From Nocardia cerradoensis NBRC 101014 (GTDB taxonomy: Bacteria; Actinomycetota; Actinomycetes; Mycobacteriales; Mycobacteriaceae): 64,000 bases of DNA. Positions 17,228-33,055 of the stretch are shown here, in pieces. Position numbers and translations under genes: made by a program. The stretch lies in assembly GCF_000308535.1 (NCBI RefSeq), contig NZ_BAFW01000239.1:1-64000 (forward strand), given 5' to 3'. The notes beneath the pieces are model-generated. The model was not told where the DNA came from. It was given only the letters and a program-made list of their open reading frames with translations, and made no database searches. Within the stretch, counting starts at the first letter, position 1. Every line of letters begins with the position of its first letter.

Positions 17228-17905
17228 ATGTTCGACCCGTTGGCCGATATCGACCGGGCCCTCGCCGACCGGGCCGGATGGACGTGGTTCGACGACCACC
17301 TGCTGTACACGTGCGGAGTGCTCGACCTGCTGCGCCGCGAGGAGTTGGCGCACATGCCCGTCAAGTCGACCCGGATCCGGATCGATCCGGGCGAGGTGTG
17401 TATCGCCGAGGGCCCGGCGACCTGGTCGTTCTGGCGCTCACCCGGCAACGGCAGCTGGACCCGCAACAACATCTACGTCGCGGGCAGCGCCTCCTTCGTC
17501 GCGGCCGCGCAGCTGGGGAACGCACTGGTGAACCAGGCCCGGCGCCAGCGTGCGGAGGCCGCGTCGCAGCCGCGCTGGATCGCCGAACGTCCCGGTTCGG
17601 TGATGATCTCCGACCGTCGCATCCACCTCACCAACCCCGACTACTCCTTCCGGATCCGCTGGGCCTCGCTCGAGACGATCGACCTGACCGCCGCCGACCA
17701 CGTGGTCGCGCGCTACGTCGACCGCAACCACACCTTCCACCAGTGGCAGGTCCGAACACCCTGGGCCGTACTGATATTCGTCGTCGCCGCCCATCTGCAC
17801 TTCCCGAATCATCCGCTGCTGCTGTCCGGAAATTGGCTGCCCGCCGGATTCGAGGACAAATGCCATCTGGCGGGGAAGACATGCCCACCGGTCCGAGAGC
17901 GCTGA
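17228..17905 (+). CDS. Conserved hypothetical protein with PH/GRAM-like segment
   Basis: 225 residues with no family I can name. The middle (ERPGSVMISDRRIHLTNPDY and RIRWASLETIDL) has the strand pattern of bacterial PH-like or GRAM-like domains that sense lipids or short peptides. A hydrophobic stretch WAVLIFVVAAHLHF follows near residue 180. It is divergent from the membrane kinase, with 179 bases between, so a signalling link is possible. ATG 17228 follows a purine-rich site around 17211-17221. Confidence 0.6.
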   Translation: MFDPLADIDRALADRAGWTWFDDHLLYTCGVLDLLRREELAHMPVKSTRIRIDPGEVCIAEGPATWSFWRSPGNGSWTRNNIYVAGSASFVAAAQLGNALVNQARRQRAEAASQPRWIAERPGSVMISDRRIHLTNPDYSFRIRWASLETIDLTAADHVVARYVDRNHTFHQWQVRTPWAVLIFVVAAHLHFPNHPLLLSGNWLPAGFEDKCHLAGKTCPPVRER

Positions 17906-17960
17906 CCTCACCTTCCGCATCCCCTCGTCCCGGTCGTGGTGAGGGTTGCTGGGCAATGTC

Positions 17961-17976
17961 GGTGCCACGTGGCACC
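17961..17976 (+). promoter_or_regulatory. Perfect 16-bp palindrome ahead of AraC gene
   Basis: GGTGCCACGTGGCACC is its own reverse complement and ends eight bases before the GTG at 17985. Its position suggests an autoregulatory operator, or a site for another regulator of the AraC-VOC-UvrA module. A dimeric regulator fits a perfect palindrome better than a typical AraC protein does. Confidence 0.55.
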
Positions 17977-17984
17977 ATCGCGTT

Positions 17985-18422
17985 GTGAGCAGCACACCTG
18001 CCCCCGACCAGCGCCTGCGCGATCTCGCCCGGTTGCGCAAGGTCCGCGACCGCATCGACCGGGAATATGCGAAACCCCTGGATGTGGAGGCCCTCGCGCG
18101 GGATGTGCACATGTCCGCAGGGCATCTGAGCCGGCAGTTCCGCCTCGCCTACGGGGAGTCGCCGTACGGATACCTCATGACGCGGCGCATCGAACGCGCG
18201 ATGGCGCTGCTGCGGCGCGGTGATCTCAGCGTGACGGAGGTGTGCTTCGAGGTCGGCTGCCAATCGCTGGGCACCTTCAGTACCCGCTTCACCGAACTGG
18301 TCGGAGTGCCGCCGAGCGTCTACCGGCGCGAGGCCGCCGACGCCACCCTGGGCATGCCGTCATGTGTCGCGAAACAGGTGACCAGACCGATCAGGAATCG
18401 AGAAGCGCAGGTTACCGAGTAG
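17985..18422 (+). CDS. AraC family regulator, HTH-only
   Basis: 145 residues, essentially just the AraC double HTH: REYAKPLDVEALARDVHMSA, GHLSRQFRLAYGESPYGYL and SVTEVCFEVGCQSLGTFSTRF. There is no sensor domain, so it acts as a stand-alone DNA binder (MarA/SoxS-like size). A TTG at 17946 would lengthen it across the palindrome; GTG 17985 is preferred. It heads a three-gene run with a VOC protein and a UvrA-like ATPase. A paralogue with the same neighbour type lies at 54473. Confidence 0.87.
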   Translation: MSSTPAPDQRLRDLARLRKVRDRIDREYAKPLDVEALARDVHMSAGHLSRQFRLAYGESPYGYLMTRRIERAMALLRRGDLSVTEVCFEVGCQSLGTFSTRFTELVGVPPSVYRREAADATLGMPSCVAKQVTRPIRNREAQVTE

Positions 18423-18430
18423 GAATTAGC

Positions 18431-18850
18431 GTGAGCGACATGGACATCACCATTCACGACACCTTCCTCCCGCAAGACGATCCGGAGGCCGCGCTGACGT
18501 TCTACCGCGACACCCTCGGCTTCGAGGTGCGCAACGACGTCGGCTTCAAGGGCATGCACTGGATCACGGTCGGTCCCGCCGGCCAGCCGGACATCTCGAT
18601 CGTGCTCTACCCGCCGAACGCCACCCCCGGCGTCACCGAAGAAGAGCAGCGCACCATCTCCGAGATGATGGCCAAGGGCACCTTCGCCAGCCTCAATCTG
18701 GCCACCAAGAACGTCGACGAGGTGTTCGAGCGGCTGCAGGCGAACGGCGCCGAGGTCGTGCAGGAGCCGACCGATCAGCCCTACGGACTGCGCGACTGCG
18801 CGTTCCGCGACCCCTCCGGCAATCTGCTGCGGATCCAACAGGCCTCCTGA
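18431..18850 (+). CDS. VOC family protein, partner of the AraC gene
   Basis: 139 residues of one VOC domain: DDPEAALTFYRDTLGFEVRN near the start and CAFRDPSGNLLRIQQA at the end. AGGA at 18421-18424 lies six bases before GTG 18431; ATG 18440 is an alternative start. Proteins like this bind or modify antibiotics and toxic electrophiles. It is eight bases downstream of the AraC regulator and 61 bases upstream of the UvrA-like gene, so it belongs to this probable resistance operon. Confidence 0.87.
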   Translation: MSDMDITIHDTFLPQDDPEAALTFYRDTLGFEVRNDVGFKGMHWITVGPAGQPDISIVLYPPNATPGVTEEEQRTISEMMAKGTFASLNLATKNVDEVFERLQANGAEVVQEPTDQPYGLRDCAFRDPSGNLLRIQQAS

Positions 18851-18911
18851 GCCGACCCCGACAACCGAGCCGGTCGGCGGACCGGGCCGCCCACCCGAAT
18901 TTGGAGAAACC

Positions 18912-21287
<2,376 letters not shown>

Positions 21288-21318
21288 TCCGGGACAACGC
21301 CGATCACTTCCCCCGAGC

Positions 21319-21352
21319 GCCTGCCGGTTCCGGTCGACCGGAACCGGCAGGC
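21319..21352. terminator. Perfect 34-bp palindrome, terminator of UvrA-like gene
   Basis: GCCTGCCGGTTCCGGTC followed at once by its complement forms a 17-bp hairpin with almost no loop, 31 bases after the stop of the UvrA-like gene. The SDR gene converges from the right, so it can stop both. Confidence 0.75.
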
Positions 21353-21433
21353 CGGATGCGTCGGCGCGGGCGGCTCAATGCTGCGCCGACGCGGTCTGTG
21401 GCCGCCGGGATCAGCGAGCGGGCCGATGGGTGG

Positions 21434-22327
21434 TCATGCGGTGTCACCGCCGTCGGGATCTGCCGGATCGGCCAGGCCGCGTTCGTAGGCGGCGCGGGCG
21501 GTGGAGCCGCGGGTCGCGGCGACCTGATCCGGAACCATGCGACGGAAGGTCACATCCCGCAGGCGTTGTGGAAGCAGTTCGGCGAGCCGGACGAGCGGAC
21601 CGATATACCGCGGCACGGTGACCTCGAAACGAGGGCGTTCGACGGCCCGCAGCACGGCGCGGGCGACGTCGGCGGGCTGGAGCAGTGTCGCGGCGCCGGT
21701 GTCGGTACCCGCGGCCAGGTCGGTCGCGACCACCCCCGGCATGATCACCGAGATCCGCACGCCGCTGCCGCGCAGTTCCTCGCGCACGCCGGTCAGGTAG
21801 CCGAGCACCCCGTGTTTCGTCGCGGCGTAGGTCGATTCACCGGGCGGGGACAACCGCGCGGCAGCCGAGGCGATGGTGACGATGTGGCCCTGCCCGCGCG
21901 CCCGCATGCCCGGTGCGGCCAGCCGCACGCCGCGAATGACGCCGTGCAGATTGACCTCCAGCATGCGCGCGGTCGCGGCCTCGGGCTCGTCGTCGAACGG
22001 GCCCACCCACATCACACCGGCATTGTTGACCAGGACGTCGATCGGACCCCACAGCGATTCCACGGCAGCGAGGAAGGTGCGGAAGGACTCCGTATCGGTC
22101 ACGTCGAGGGCGAATCCGCGCACGGTACCGGACAATTCGGCGGCGGTGGCCGACAATTCGGTCGCGGTGGCTGACAATTCGGTCGCGGTAGCGATGGCTG
22201 CCGGTTCGTCGCGGTCGCCGACGGCGACCCGGGCCCCGGCCTCGGCGAACACACGCGCGATCTCCCGGCCGATGCCCCGCGCCCCGCCGGTCACCGCGAC
22301 GACACGACCGGCGATCAGTGAGGCCAT
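21434..22327 (-). CDS. SDR family oxidoreductase
   Basis: 297 residues. The cofactor site is VTGGARGIGREIA, with LDVTD, LVNNAGVMWVG and the catalytic STYAATKHGVLG (Tyr and Lys). It is a classical short-chain dehydrogenase. Between the cofactor-binding GDRDEPAA and TVRGFALDVTD there is an extra Ala/Thr/Glu/Leu/Ser run built of three 7-residue repeats that most SDRs lack; see the repeat at 22131. The C-terminal region with VPRYIGPLVRLAELLP is like SDRs near TetR genes in mycolata. It is divergent from a TetR gene with an operator between. Confidence 0.88.
   Translation of the reverse strand: MASLIAGRVVAVTGGARGIGREIARVFAEAGARVAVGDRDEPAAIATATELSATATELSATAAELSGTVRGFALDVTDTESFRTFLAAVESLWGPIDVLVNNAGVMWVGPFDDEPEAATARMLEVNLHGVIRGVRLAAPGMRARGQGHIVTIASAAARLSPPGESTYAATKHGVLGYLTGVREELRGSGVRISVIMPGVVATDLAAGTDTGAATLLQPADVARAVLRAVERPRFEVTVPRYIGPLVRLAELLPQRLRDVTFRRMVPDQVAATRGSTARAAYERGLADPADPDGGDTA
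22131..22193 (-). repeat. Three 21-bp tandem repeats inside the SDR gene
   Basis: Three units of 21 bp, each beginning GACAATTCGG on the plus strand, run at 22131, 22152 and 22173 with few differences. They keep the frame and encode a repeated seven-residue unit of the ATELSAT type. The in-frame period would let the copy number vary without breaking the gene. Confidence 0.85.
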
Positions 22328-22342
22328 GGATGGTTCTCCATT

Positions 22343-22362
22343 CTGACATGCCTGCGTGTCAG
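22343..22362. promoter_or_regulatory. TetR-type operator between SDR and TetR genes
   Basis: A 20-bp imperfect palindrome with arms CTGACA and TGTCAG and a matching inner GC pair (16 of 20 positions symmetric) lies between the divergent starts at 22327 and 22409. A TetR dimer bound here could repress both genes. Confidence 0.6.
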
Positions 22363-22408
22363 CAACGATGCTCTAGTGTGCCATAGGCCGGGACGTGAGG
22401 ACAGGGGC

Positions 22409-23032
22409 ATGCCAGGACGGAAGTATCAGGGACTGATGCCGGACGAGCGCCGGGAGCAGCGGCGCGCGGCGATCCTGGACGCCGCACTGGAGGTTTTCGG
22501 CACCGGCGGTTATGCGGGCAGTTCGGTCAAACAGATCTGCCGCGCCGCGCGGCTCACCGAACGCTACTTCTACGAATCCTTCACCGACCGCGAAAGTTGC
22601 CTGGCCGCGCTCTATTCGGAAGTCGTGACCCGGGTGCGCGCCGCGACCGTGGCCGCGATGACCTCCGCGGGTGACGACATCGACGCCCAGACCCGCGCCG
22701 GATTGCAGACGTTCATCGGATATCTCACCGAGGATCGGCGACTCGCCAGGGTGGCCCTGATCGAGGCCGTCGGGGTATCCCCCGCCATGGAGGAACGCCG
22801 CCACGAGGTGCTGCGCGAATTCGCCGAGATCGTCACCGCCGCCTGGGCCGCCACCCGCGCCGAACCGCTGTCACCGCAACAACATTCGGCCGCGGTCGCC
22901 CTCGTCGGCGGCGTCAACCACCTCCTGGTCGACTGGCTGATGGGCGGCAGCCCGCAATCCCCCGCCGCGCTCACCGACGTCTGCACCACCCTGTTCATCG
23001 CCGCCCGCCGCACCTTCGAGGCGCAGGCCTGA
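22409..23032 (+). CDS. TetR family transcriptional regulator
   Basis: 207 residues. The HTH is AILDAALEVFGTGGYAGSSVKQICRAARLTERYFYESF, a standard TetR N-terminus. The C-terminal ligand domain (VALIEAVGVSPAMEERRHEV) is TetR_C-like and unspecific. ATG 22409 follows GAGG at 22397-22400. It is divergent from the SDR gene and shares an operator region with it, which points to control of that oxidoreductase. Confidence 0.87.
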   Translation: MPGRKYQGLMPDERREQRRAAILDAALEVFGTGGYAGSSVKQICRAARLTERYFYESFTDRESCLAALYSEVVTRVRAATVAAMTSAGDDIDAQTRAGLQTFIGYLTEDRRLARVALIEAVGVSPAMEERRHEVLREFAEIVTAAWAATRAEPLSPQQHSAAVALVGGVNHLLVDWLMGGSPQSPAALTDVCTTLFIAARRTFEAQA

Positions 23033-23332
23033 GCGGCATCCCGCGCCGACCCAGGGTTCCGCCACCGACCGAGCGTTTCCGGCTGCCTACCAGGTTATTT
23101 CGGGTAGCTCCACGTCGATCGGGAAGGGCCGCTCGATACGCAACCGTTTGCCGAAGACACCGCTCGCGCCAGAAGCACGAAGGCCACCCGCTGAATCGAT
23201 CGTGATCAGGTCCGATTCCCCGGCACCCGCACTCGGCTCCACCCGACGGCGATCACACCGATCGAACCACGAATACGATTCGGCCCCCGTTCCGAACGGA
23301 ACGGGGGCCGAATGTGGTTGTCTCCTACCGGA
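23033..23332. other. Gene-free stretch between TetR and rpoC
   Basis: 300 bases between two convergent genes. Apart from the terminator at its right end I see no gene, repeat or operator here. Short open frames on both strands have no ribosome site and look like chance. Confidence 0.6.
23278..23313 (-). terminator. Terminator of the rpoBC transcript
   Basis: A 16-bp perfect stem (ATTCGGCCCCCGTTCC and GGAACGGGGGCCGAAT) with a 4-base loop lies about 20 bases beyond the rpoC stop. Confidence 0.8.
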
Positions 23333-26300
23333 TTACCGGTAGTCGCTGAAACCGTAGTCGTCCAGCGGGACCGCGGCACCGGTCGTGGTGCCGAAGCCCT
23401 CCGGGCTGTAGTAGGTGTCGTCGTAGGACGGCACCGCGTACGCCGCGGCACGGGCCTCTTCGGTCGGCTGCACCTGGATGTTGCGGTAGCGGTTGATACC
23501 GGTACCGGCCGGGATCAGCTTACCGATGATCACATTCTCCTTCAGGCCGATCAGCTTGTCGGAGCGGCAGTTGATCGCCGCGTCCGTCAGGACACGAGTC
23601 GTCTCCTGGAAGGAGGCCGCCGACAGCCACGAATCGGTGGCCAGCGACGCCTTGGTGATACCCATCAGCACCGGGCGACCCGACGCGGGCTCGCCGCCCT
23701 CGGCGACGACGCGGCGGTTGGCCGCCTCGAACTCCGAGCGCTCCACCAGCGAACCGGGCAGGAACTCCGTCGCACCCGAGTCGATGATGGTGACGCGGCG
23801 CAGCATCTGGCGAACGATGACCTCGATGTGCTTGTCGTGGATGGACACACCCTGCGACCGGTACACCTCCTGGACCTCGTGCACCAGGTGGACCTGCACC
23901 TGACGCGGACCCATCACGCGCAGCACCTCGTGCGGATCGGCCGAGCCCTCCAGCAGCTGCTGGCCGACCTCGACGTGGTCGCCGTCGGCGAGCAGACGCT
24001 CGGAGCCGTCGTCGTGCTTGAACACCCGCAGACGCTGACGCTTCGACAGCTTGTCGTAGACCACCTCGTCCGAACCGTCGTCCGGAATGATGGTGATCTT
24101 GTAGAAGCGGTCGTCGTCCTCGAGCCGCACCCGGCCCGAAACCTCCGCGATCGGCGCCTTGCCCTTGGGCACGCGAGCCTCGAACAGCTCCTGCACGCGG
24201 GGCAGACCGCCGGTGATGTCGTCACCCGCGACACCACCCTGGTGGAAGGTACGCATGGTCAGCTGGGTACCGGGCTCACCGATGGACTGAGCGGCGACGA
24301 TACCGACGGCCTCACCGATGTCGACCAACTTGCCGGTCGCCATCGAGCGGCCGTAGCAGGTCGCACACACGCCGGTGCCGGTGGTGCAGGTGAGCACCGA
24401 GCGGACCTTGACGTCGGTGATGCCGGCCTCGAGCAGCGCCTCGATGGCCGGGTCGCCGAGGTCGTGACCCTTTTCCACGATGACGTTGCCATTGGCGTCG
24501 ACCGCGTCGGCGGCCAGCGTCCGGGCATAGGTGCTGGTCTCCACGTGCGGATCGCGGATGAGCAGACCGTCGGGCTGCTTCTCGGCGATCGCGACGAGGA
24601 TGCCGCGCTCGGTGCCACAGTCGGTCTCGCGCACGATGACGTCCTGCGACACGTCCACCAGACGACGGGTCAGGTAACCCGAGTCGGCGGTACGAAGCGC
24701 GGTGTCGGCCAGACCCTTTCGCGCACCGTGGGTGTTGATGAAGTACTCCAGAACGGTCAGGCCCTCACGGAACGAGGACTTGATCGGTCGCGGAATGAAC
24801 TCACCCTTCGGGTTGGTCACCAGACCCTTCATGCCCGCGAGGGTACGAGTCTGGGTGAAGTTACCCGTGGCGCCCGAATCGACGATCGTGATGATCGGGT
24901 TGTCGGCCGGGTAGTGCGCACGCAGCGCCTTACCGACCTCTTCGGTCGCTTCCTGCCAGATCTTGACCAGGGCGTTGTTGCGCTCCTGGTGGTCGAGAGC
25001 ACCACGCTGGTACTTCTTCTCGATCTGGTCGGACTGCGCCTCGTAGCGCTCCATGATCTCGGCCTTCTCCGGCGGAACGAGAACGTCCGACATGGAGACG
25101 GTGACACCCGAACGCGTGGCCCAGTAGAAGCCGGCGTCCTTGAGCTTGTCGACGGTCTGCGCGACCACGATCATCGGGTAGCGCTCGGCGAGATCGTTGA
25201 TGATCGTCGCCTGCCGCTTCTTCGGCATCTGCTCGTTGATGAACGCGTAGTCCGCGGGCAGCAGCTCATTGAAGATGACCCGGCCCAGGGTGGTTTCACA
25301 CAGCCACGCGTCGCCGCGCTGCCAGCCCTCGGGGAACAGCTCCGCCTCGACATCCTTCGGCGGGCGCTGATCGGTCAGGCGCACCTTGATCAGCGAGCGA
25401 ACCGTCAGCTCGCCGCGGTCGACGGCCATCTGGGCCTCGGCCGGCGACGCGTAGACGCCCTGCTCGGGAGCATCCGCGGTGGCAGGCCGGTACTCGCCCT
25501 TGGCGCCCTCTTCCAGGCGGGTCAGGTAGTACAGACCGGTCACCATGTCCAGACGCGGCATGGCCAGCGGGCGGCCGGACGCCGGAGACAGGATGTTGTT
25601 CGACGACAGCATCAGGATGCGAGCCTCGGCCTGCGCCTCCGCGGACAGCGGCAGGTGCACGGCCATCTGGTCACCGTCGAAGTCGGCGTTGAACGCCTCA
25701 CAGACCAGCGGGTGCAGCTGGATGGCCTTACCTTCGACCAACAGCGGCTCGAAGGCCTGGATGCCGAGGCGGTGCAGCGTGGGCGCACGGTTCAGCATGA
25801 CCGGGTGCTCGGCGATGACCTCTTCGAGGACGTCCCACACCTGGGCGCGCTGCCGCTCGACCATCCGCTTGGCGGACTTGATGTTCTGCGCGTGGTTCAG
25901 GTCGACCAGGCGCTTCATCACGAACGGCTTGAACAGCTCCAGCGCCATCAGCTTGGGCAGACCACACTGGTGCAGCTTCAGCTGCGGACCGACGACGATG
26001 ACCGAACGGCCCGAGTAGTCGACGCGCTTACCGAGCAGGTTCTGACGGAAACGACCCTGCTTACCCTTGAGCAGATCGCTCAGGGACTTCAGCGGGCGGT
26101 TACCGGGACCGGTCACCGGGCGGCCGCGACGGCCGTTGTCGAACAGCGCGTCCACGGACTCCTGCAGCATCCGCTTCTCGTTGTTGACGATGATCTCGGG
26201 GGCACCGAGGTCGATCAGTCGCTTGAGGCGGTTGTTGCGGTTGATCACGCGGCGGTACAGGTCGTTCAGGTCGGAGGTGGCGAAGCGGCCACCGTCGAGC

Positions 26301-27286
26301 TGAACCATCGGGCGCAGCTCCGGCGGGATCACCGGAACGGCGTCGAGCACCATGCCCATCGGCGAGTTGCCGTTGGCCTGGAAGGCCGCGACGACCTTCA
26401 GCCGCTTGAGCGCGCGCAGCTTCTTCTGGCCCTTACCGGTGCGAATGGTTTCGCGCAGGTTCTCGGCCTCGGCCTCGATGTCGAAGGTCTCCATCAGCTT
26501 CTGGATGGCTTCGGCACCCATCGCGCCGGTGAAGTACTCGCCGTAGCGGTCCTGCAGCTCGCGGTAGAGAACCTCGTCCACGATCAGCTGCTTGGGAGCC
26601 AGCTTGGTGAAGGTGGTCCAGATCTCGTCGAGCCGGTCCAGCTCCCGCTGGGCACGGTCGCGCAGCTGACGCATCTCGCGCTCGCCGCCGTCCTTGACCT
26701 TGCGGCGGACATCGGACTTGGCACCCTCGGCCTCGAGCTCGGCCAGGTCGGCCTCGAGCTTCTGGGCGCGGGCCTCCAGATCGGCGTCGCGCTGGTCGGC
26801 GATCGTCTTCTTCTCGACCTCCATCTCCGCCTCGAGCGTGGACAGCTCGTTGTGGCGCAGATCCTCGTCGACGGTGGTGATGACGTAGGCGGCGAAGTAG
26901 ATGATCTTCTCGAGATCCTTCGGCGCCAGGTCCAGCAGGTAGCCGAGACGGCTCGGCACACCCTTGAAGTACCAGATGTGGGTGACCGGCGCGGCCAGTT
27001 CGATGTGGCCCATCCGCTCACGGCGCACCTTGGCGCGAGTCACCTCGACGCCACAGCGCTCACAGATGATGCCCTTGAAGCGGACACGCTTGTACTTGCC
27101 GCAGTAGCACTCCCAGTCCCGGGTGGGACCGAAGATCTTCTCGCAGAACAAGCCGTCCTTCTCCGGCTTGAGCGTGCGGTAGTTGATGGTCTCCGGCTTC
27201 TTGACCTCACCGTAGGACCAGTTGCGAATGTCTTCGGCGGTCGCCAGGCCGATCCGGAGTTCATCGAAGAAGTTGACGTCTAGCAC
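23333..27286 (-). CDS. rpoC: DNA-directed RNA polymerase subunit beta'
   Basis: 1317 residues, close to mycobacterial RpoC (1316). It begins [19 protein letters not shown], has the zinc-ribbon cysteines in CYCGKYKRV and CERCGVEV, the catalytic NADFDGDQM (about residues 533-541) and the trigger-loop region near [15 protein letters not shown]. It ends [14 protein letters not shown] 27286 is the start by match to M. tuberculosis and by the AAGGAAG site just upstream. It follows rpoB by 128 bases on the same transcript. Confidence 0.98.
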   Translation of the reverse strand: MLDVNFFDELRIGLATAEDIRNWSYGEVKKPETINYRTLKPEKDGLFCEKIFGPTRDWECYCGKYKRVRFKGIICERCGVEVTRAKVRRERMGHIELAAPVTHIWYFKGVPSRLGYLLDLAPKDLEKIIYFAAYVITTVDEDLRHNELSTLEAEMEVEKKTIADQRDADLEARAQKLEADLAELEAEGAKSDVRRKVKDGGEREMRQLRDRAQRELDRLDEIWTTFTKLAPKQLIVDEVLYRELQDRYGEYFTGAMGAEAIQKLMETFDIEAEAENLRETIRTGKGQKKLRALKRLKVVAAFQANGNSPMGMVLDAVPVIPPELRPMVQLDGGRFATSDLNDLYRRVINRNNRLKRLIDLGAPEIIVNNEKRMLQESVDALFDNGRRGRPVTGPGNRPLKSLSDLLKGKQGRFRQNLLGKRVDYSGRSVIVVGPQLKLHQCGLPKLMALELFKPFVMKRLVDLNHAQNIKSAKRMVERQRAQVWDVLEEVIAEHPVMLNRAPTLHRLGIQAFEPLLVEGKAIQLHPLVCEAFNADFDGDQMAVHLPLSAEAQAEARILMLSSNNILSPASGRPLAMPRLDMVTGLYYLTRLEEGAKGEYRPATADAPEQGVYASPAEAQMAVDRGELTVRSLIKVRLTDQRPPKDVEAELFPEGWQRGDAWLCETTLGRVIFNELLPADYAFINEQMPKKRQATIINDLAERYPMIVVAQTVDKLKDAGFYWATRSGVTVSMSDVLVPPEKAEIMERYEAQSDQIEKKYQRGALDHQERNNALVKIWQEATEEVGKALRAHYPADNPIITIVDSGATGNFTQTRTLAGMKGLVTNPKGEFIPRPIKSSFREGLTVLEYFINTHGARKGLADTALRTADSGYLTRRLVDVSQDVIVRETDCGTERGILVAIAEKQPDGLLIRDPHVETSTYARTLAADAVDANGNVIVEKGHDLGDPAIEALLEAGITDVKVRSVLTCTTGTGVCATCYGRSMATGKLVDIGEAVGIVAAQSIGEPGTQLTMRTFHQGGVAGDDITGGLPRVQELFEARVPKGKAPIAEVSGRVRLEDDDRFYKITIIPDDGSDEVVYDKLSKRQRLRVFKHDDGSERLLADGDHVEVGQQLLEGSADPHEVLRVMGPRQVQVHLVHEVQEVYRSQGVSIHDKHIEVIVRQMLRRVTIIDSGATEFLPGSLVERSEFEAANRRVVAEGGEPASGRPVLMGITKASLATDSWLSAASFQETTRVLTDAAINCRSDKLIGLKENVIIGKLIPAGTGINRYRNIQVQPTEEARAAAYAVPSYDDTYYSPEGFGTTTGAAVPLDDYGFSDYR

Positions 27287-27414
27287 GTAACTTCCTTTCC
27301 CCTGTTCGGGTTCAGTATCGAGCAAAGTTCGCTAGTTCGTCCGCCGTGGCGGACCACTTCCGCGGAGCGGGAAACTATGCCCCGGCGCCCAATACGGGCG
27401 CCGGGACCGATCGG

Positions 27415-30897
<3,483 letters not shown>

Positions 30898-31251
30898 GAT
30901 GCGTCCTTCCAGCACCTCACGCGCGTCGCCCGGTGCCTGTACGTACAAGACACCAAGCGACCGTCGCTTGTCTGCTACGAGTTCTGCTGGTTACAACCCG
31001 GACAAAACCCGAACAGCAAACAACGGAAGTAACACCTCAACGGTGGAACTTTCGTGATGCGATCAAGGAATGGACAGGAGGCAGCCAGCGCAAAGTCCAA
31101 ACCTACACCCACGAAGAAGGGGTGTCAAAGTACCATCCGAACCGAGTTCCGGATGTTCGGCGCGCCGGACCCGCTTCCGCTGGCTGCGTTCGAGTCTCCG
31201 GCGGCGCCTCGACCTGGGTACTCGACCCTGTCACAGCTGCCGCTGTTGTGA

Positions 31252-31282
31252 ATAGCGTGACGGTTCGGACGTAAGTCGTCAA
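31252..31282 (-). promoter_or_regulatory. Candidate rpoBC promoter
   Basis: Read on the minus strand, TTGACG (complement of 31277-31282) is followed after about 18 bases by ACGCTA or, one base on, CGCTAT. The -35 is good and the -10 only fair. The leader to the TTG start would be about 350 bases. Tentative. Confidence 0.35.
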
Positions 31283-31385
31283 GTGGCGAGACCACCTCGA
31301 TAACCGCGAGATCCCCTGCGGCGCTGGCGAATCACACCGTCACGCGGGCGAATATCCGTCGCTGAGCTGGGAAGATTCCGCAGGT

Positions 31386-31415
31386 GACGGGCTCGAACAT
31401 ACTTCCGAACCCGTC
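31386..31415 (-). terminator. Possible terminator of the mce operon
   Basis: GACGGG and CCCGTC pair, with three more pairs inside after one mismatch, about ten bases past the last mce-operon stop. The stem is short and the loop long, so this is a weak call. Confidence 0.35.
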
Positions 31416-31423
31416 TGGGCCAC

Positions 31424-32179
31424 TCAACGGTCGGCGATCTCGCTCGCCAGCCAGTGACCGTCCACCTTCTGCATGTGCAACACGATCGGACCCGACGCGC
31501 TCTCCTGCGGAGCGCCGTTCTTGGTCGCGCTCACGGTCAGATTCACCAGCAGTTCCGCCCGATCATCAGTGAGCAAAGTCACACCGATCGGGTCGGGAGT
31601 GGCCTGCGCGGTCGACTGCGCCTGCTGGATCGCCGACACCGTGGTGTCGGCGAACTTGTCGAAATCGCCGCGCATCTTGCCGGTGACGACCTTGTGCACG
31701 GCATCCTTGTAGCCGCCGACGGTCTTCACGTCATAGGAGTAGACCGTCTTCAGCGCGTTGTCGGCCGCCGCGGTCACCTCCTGGGTGGCCTTGGTGTCGA
31801 CGAAGGCCTTGTTACCGTTGTCCACCCCCGGCTCGAGCGCCGCGACCACCGCGAACGCGGTCAACAGCACGCTCGCCACGATCAGGCCGGCGGTTAGACC
31901 CCAGCCGGCCGATACGCGCCGCGGCAGGCGACCGGGACGCGGCAGCTTCCGGGACGGACGCGCCACGGGCGCCGGCCGCGTGGTCGCCGCACCCGCGCGC
32001 ACCGTCCGGGTGCGCGATGCGGTGTTCGCCGACTTACCGGCGGGCTTGGCGGACTTCGCGCGGGACGCGGTGCGATCGGCGCCGCCGCGGCGGCGGATCG
32101 TGCGCTCGGCGGATTCGGACGAGCGGTCGCCGGGCTTGAGCCGCGGGGAAACCTTGTTGATCGGCGGGCGGGATGCCAT
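31424..32179 (-). CDS. Mce-associated membrane protein
   Basis: 251 residues. A basic Arg/Lys/Ser-rich cytoplasmic N-terminus of about 85 residues is followed by one membrane helix (AGLIVASVLLTAFAVVAAL) and a periplasmic domain (EVTAAADNALKTVYSYDVKT, GYKDAVHKVVTGKM) of the Mas type that accompanies mce operons. In mycobacteria such proteins help stabilise the Mce importer. It is the last gene of the operon, 13 bases behind the other Mas gene. ATG 32179 is preferred to a far upstream Arg/Pro-rich reading. Confidence 0.88.
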   Translation of the reverse strand: MASRPPINKVSPRLKPGDRSSESAERTIRRRGGADRTASRAKSAKPAGKSANTASRTRTVRAGAATTRPAPVARPSRKLPRPGRLPRRVSAGWGLTAGLIVASVLLTAFAVVAALEPGVDNGNKAFVDTKATQEVTAAADNALKTVYSYDVKTVGGYKDAVHKVVTGKMRGDFDKFADTTVSAIQQAQSTAQATPDPIGVTLLTDDRAELLVNLTVSATKNGAPQESASGPIVLHMQKVDGHWLASEIADR

Positions 32180-32192
32180 CGGTGTACCTCTC

Positions 32193-33005
32193 CTACGATC
32201 CCGGCTGGGGGGCGGGCGCCTCGGACGGATTCGCGGGCGCGCTCGGCGCGGGCGCGGCGTTTCCGTTCGCGGGCGGCGGGGCCGCCCCGGCGGGACCGGG
32301 GGTGTCCAGCGACACCAGCTGGCCGAGCGAATTGGCCTGCTCGGCCTTCCAGGTGTCACCGTCCTTCTTCATATCCAGCGTCCAGGTGGCCCGGAAGGAC
32401 TGCACCGGAACGTTGGGCGCGGTCTGCGTGAGTTTCAGCACCACGATCGCCGAGGCCTTGTCGCGCTCGCTGTCCAGCGAACTCAGCGCCGCTCCCAGCA
32501 CCTTGCTGTCGATCTTGGTCTTCGACTTCTCGGCGGCATCCTTGATGCGGTCGTGGTTCTCGTTGAGCTGGGTCAGCATGTCGCCGGTCATCGAGGACCG
32601 CATGGTGGTGATCGACCCCTCAACATCGCCGGGATTCATCGAGGTGAGGTTGATCGCCGCCTGCCGGGCCGCGTCCAGCGCGGTATCGCGCGCATCGGCG
32701 CGCGGACCGTCGGTGAACCACATCGCGCGCACCCAGCCCGCGCCGAACCACGCCGCCAGTACCAGGGCCGCTACCAGCCACACCGCCGCGACCGAGGTCA
32801 CCACCGTGCGCAGTGTCGACGAACCCGGCCGGGCGGCGGACGGCTGCTCGCCGGCGGACGGGCGCACCGACTCGTCGGTCGCATCGCCGGCCGGTGCACC
32901 CGGTCGGGCGGTCTCCTCCGGCGACGCGTCAGCTACCGCCTTTTCGGCGGCGTCCGGCGACTCCACCGCAGGTTGCGAGGAGGGGTTGGGCAGATCAGAA
33001 CTCAC
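32193..33005 (-). CDS. Mce-associated membrane protein
   Basis: 270 residues. An acidic Ser/Pro/Ala-rich N-terminus leads to a membrane helix (SVAAVWLVAALVLAAWFGAG) and a Mas-type domain (DTALDAARQAAINLTSMNPG, TGDMLTQLNENHDRIKDAAE). A Pro/Ala-rich tail closes it. GTG 33005 starts it, 50 bases behind mceF. Its presence beside six mce genes supports a role in the same importer. Confidence 0.88.
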   Translation of the reverse strand: MSSDLPNPSSQPAVESPDAAEKAVADASPEETARPGAPAGDATDESVRPSAGEQPSAARPGSSTLRTVVTSVAAVWLVAALVLAAWFGAGWVRAMWFTDGPRADARDTALDAARQAAINLTSMNPGDVEGSITTMRSSMTGDMLTQLNENHDRIKDAAEKSKTKIDSKVLGAALSSLDSERDKASAIVVLKLTQTAPNVPVQSFRATWTLDMKKDGDTWKAEQANSLGQLVSLDTPGPAGAAPPPANGNAAPAPSAPANPSEAPAPQPGS

Positions 33006-33055
33006 AGCGACACCCTAGCGTCGTCGGTTTTCCGGACTTGCCTCCCGTACCCGCC

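Larger units (their letters stand above)
30898..31423. other. Intergenic region upstream of rpoB
   Basis: 526 bases between the last mce-operon gene and rpoB, both on the minus strand. It must hold the rpoBC promoter and a long leader. I see a promoter candidate at 31252-31282 and a weak hairpin at 31386-31415. Short plus-strand open frames here have no ribosome site and unlikely composition. Confidence 0.6.

Noticed and set aside
23312-27283. A plus-strand frame of ~1300 codons opposite rpoC
   Set aside because: Complete antisense of rpoC; the third-position GC of the real gene keeps stops out. No motif.
30933-31274. Small plus-strand frames upstream of rpoB
   Set aside because: No ribosome site, odd composition, and they lie in the rpoB leader on the other strand.
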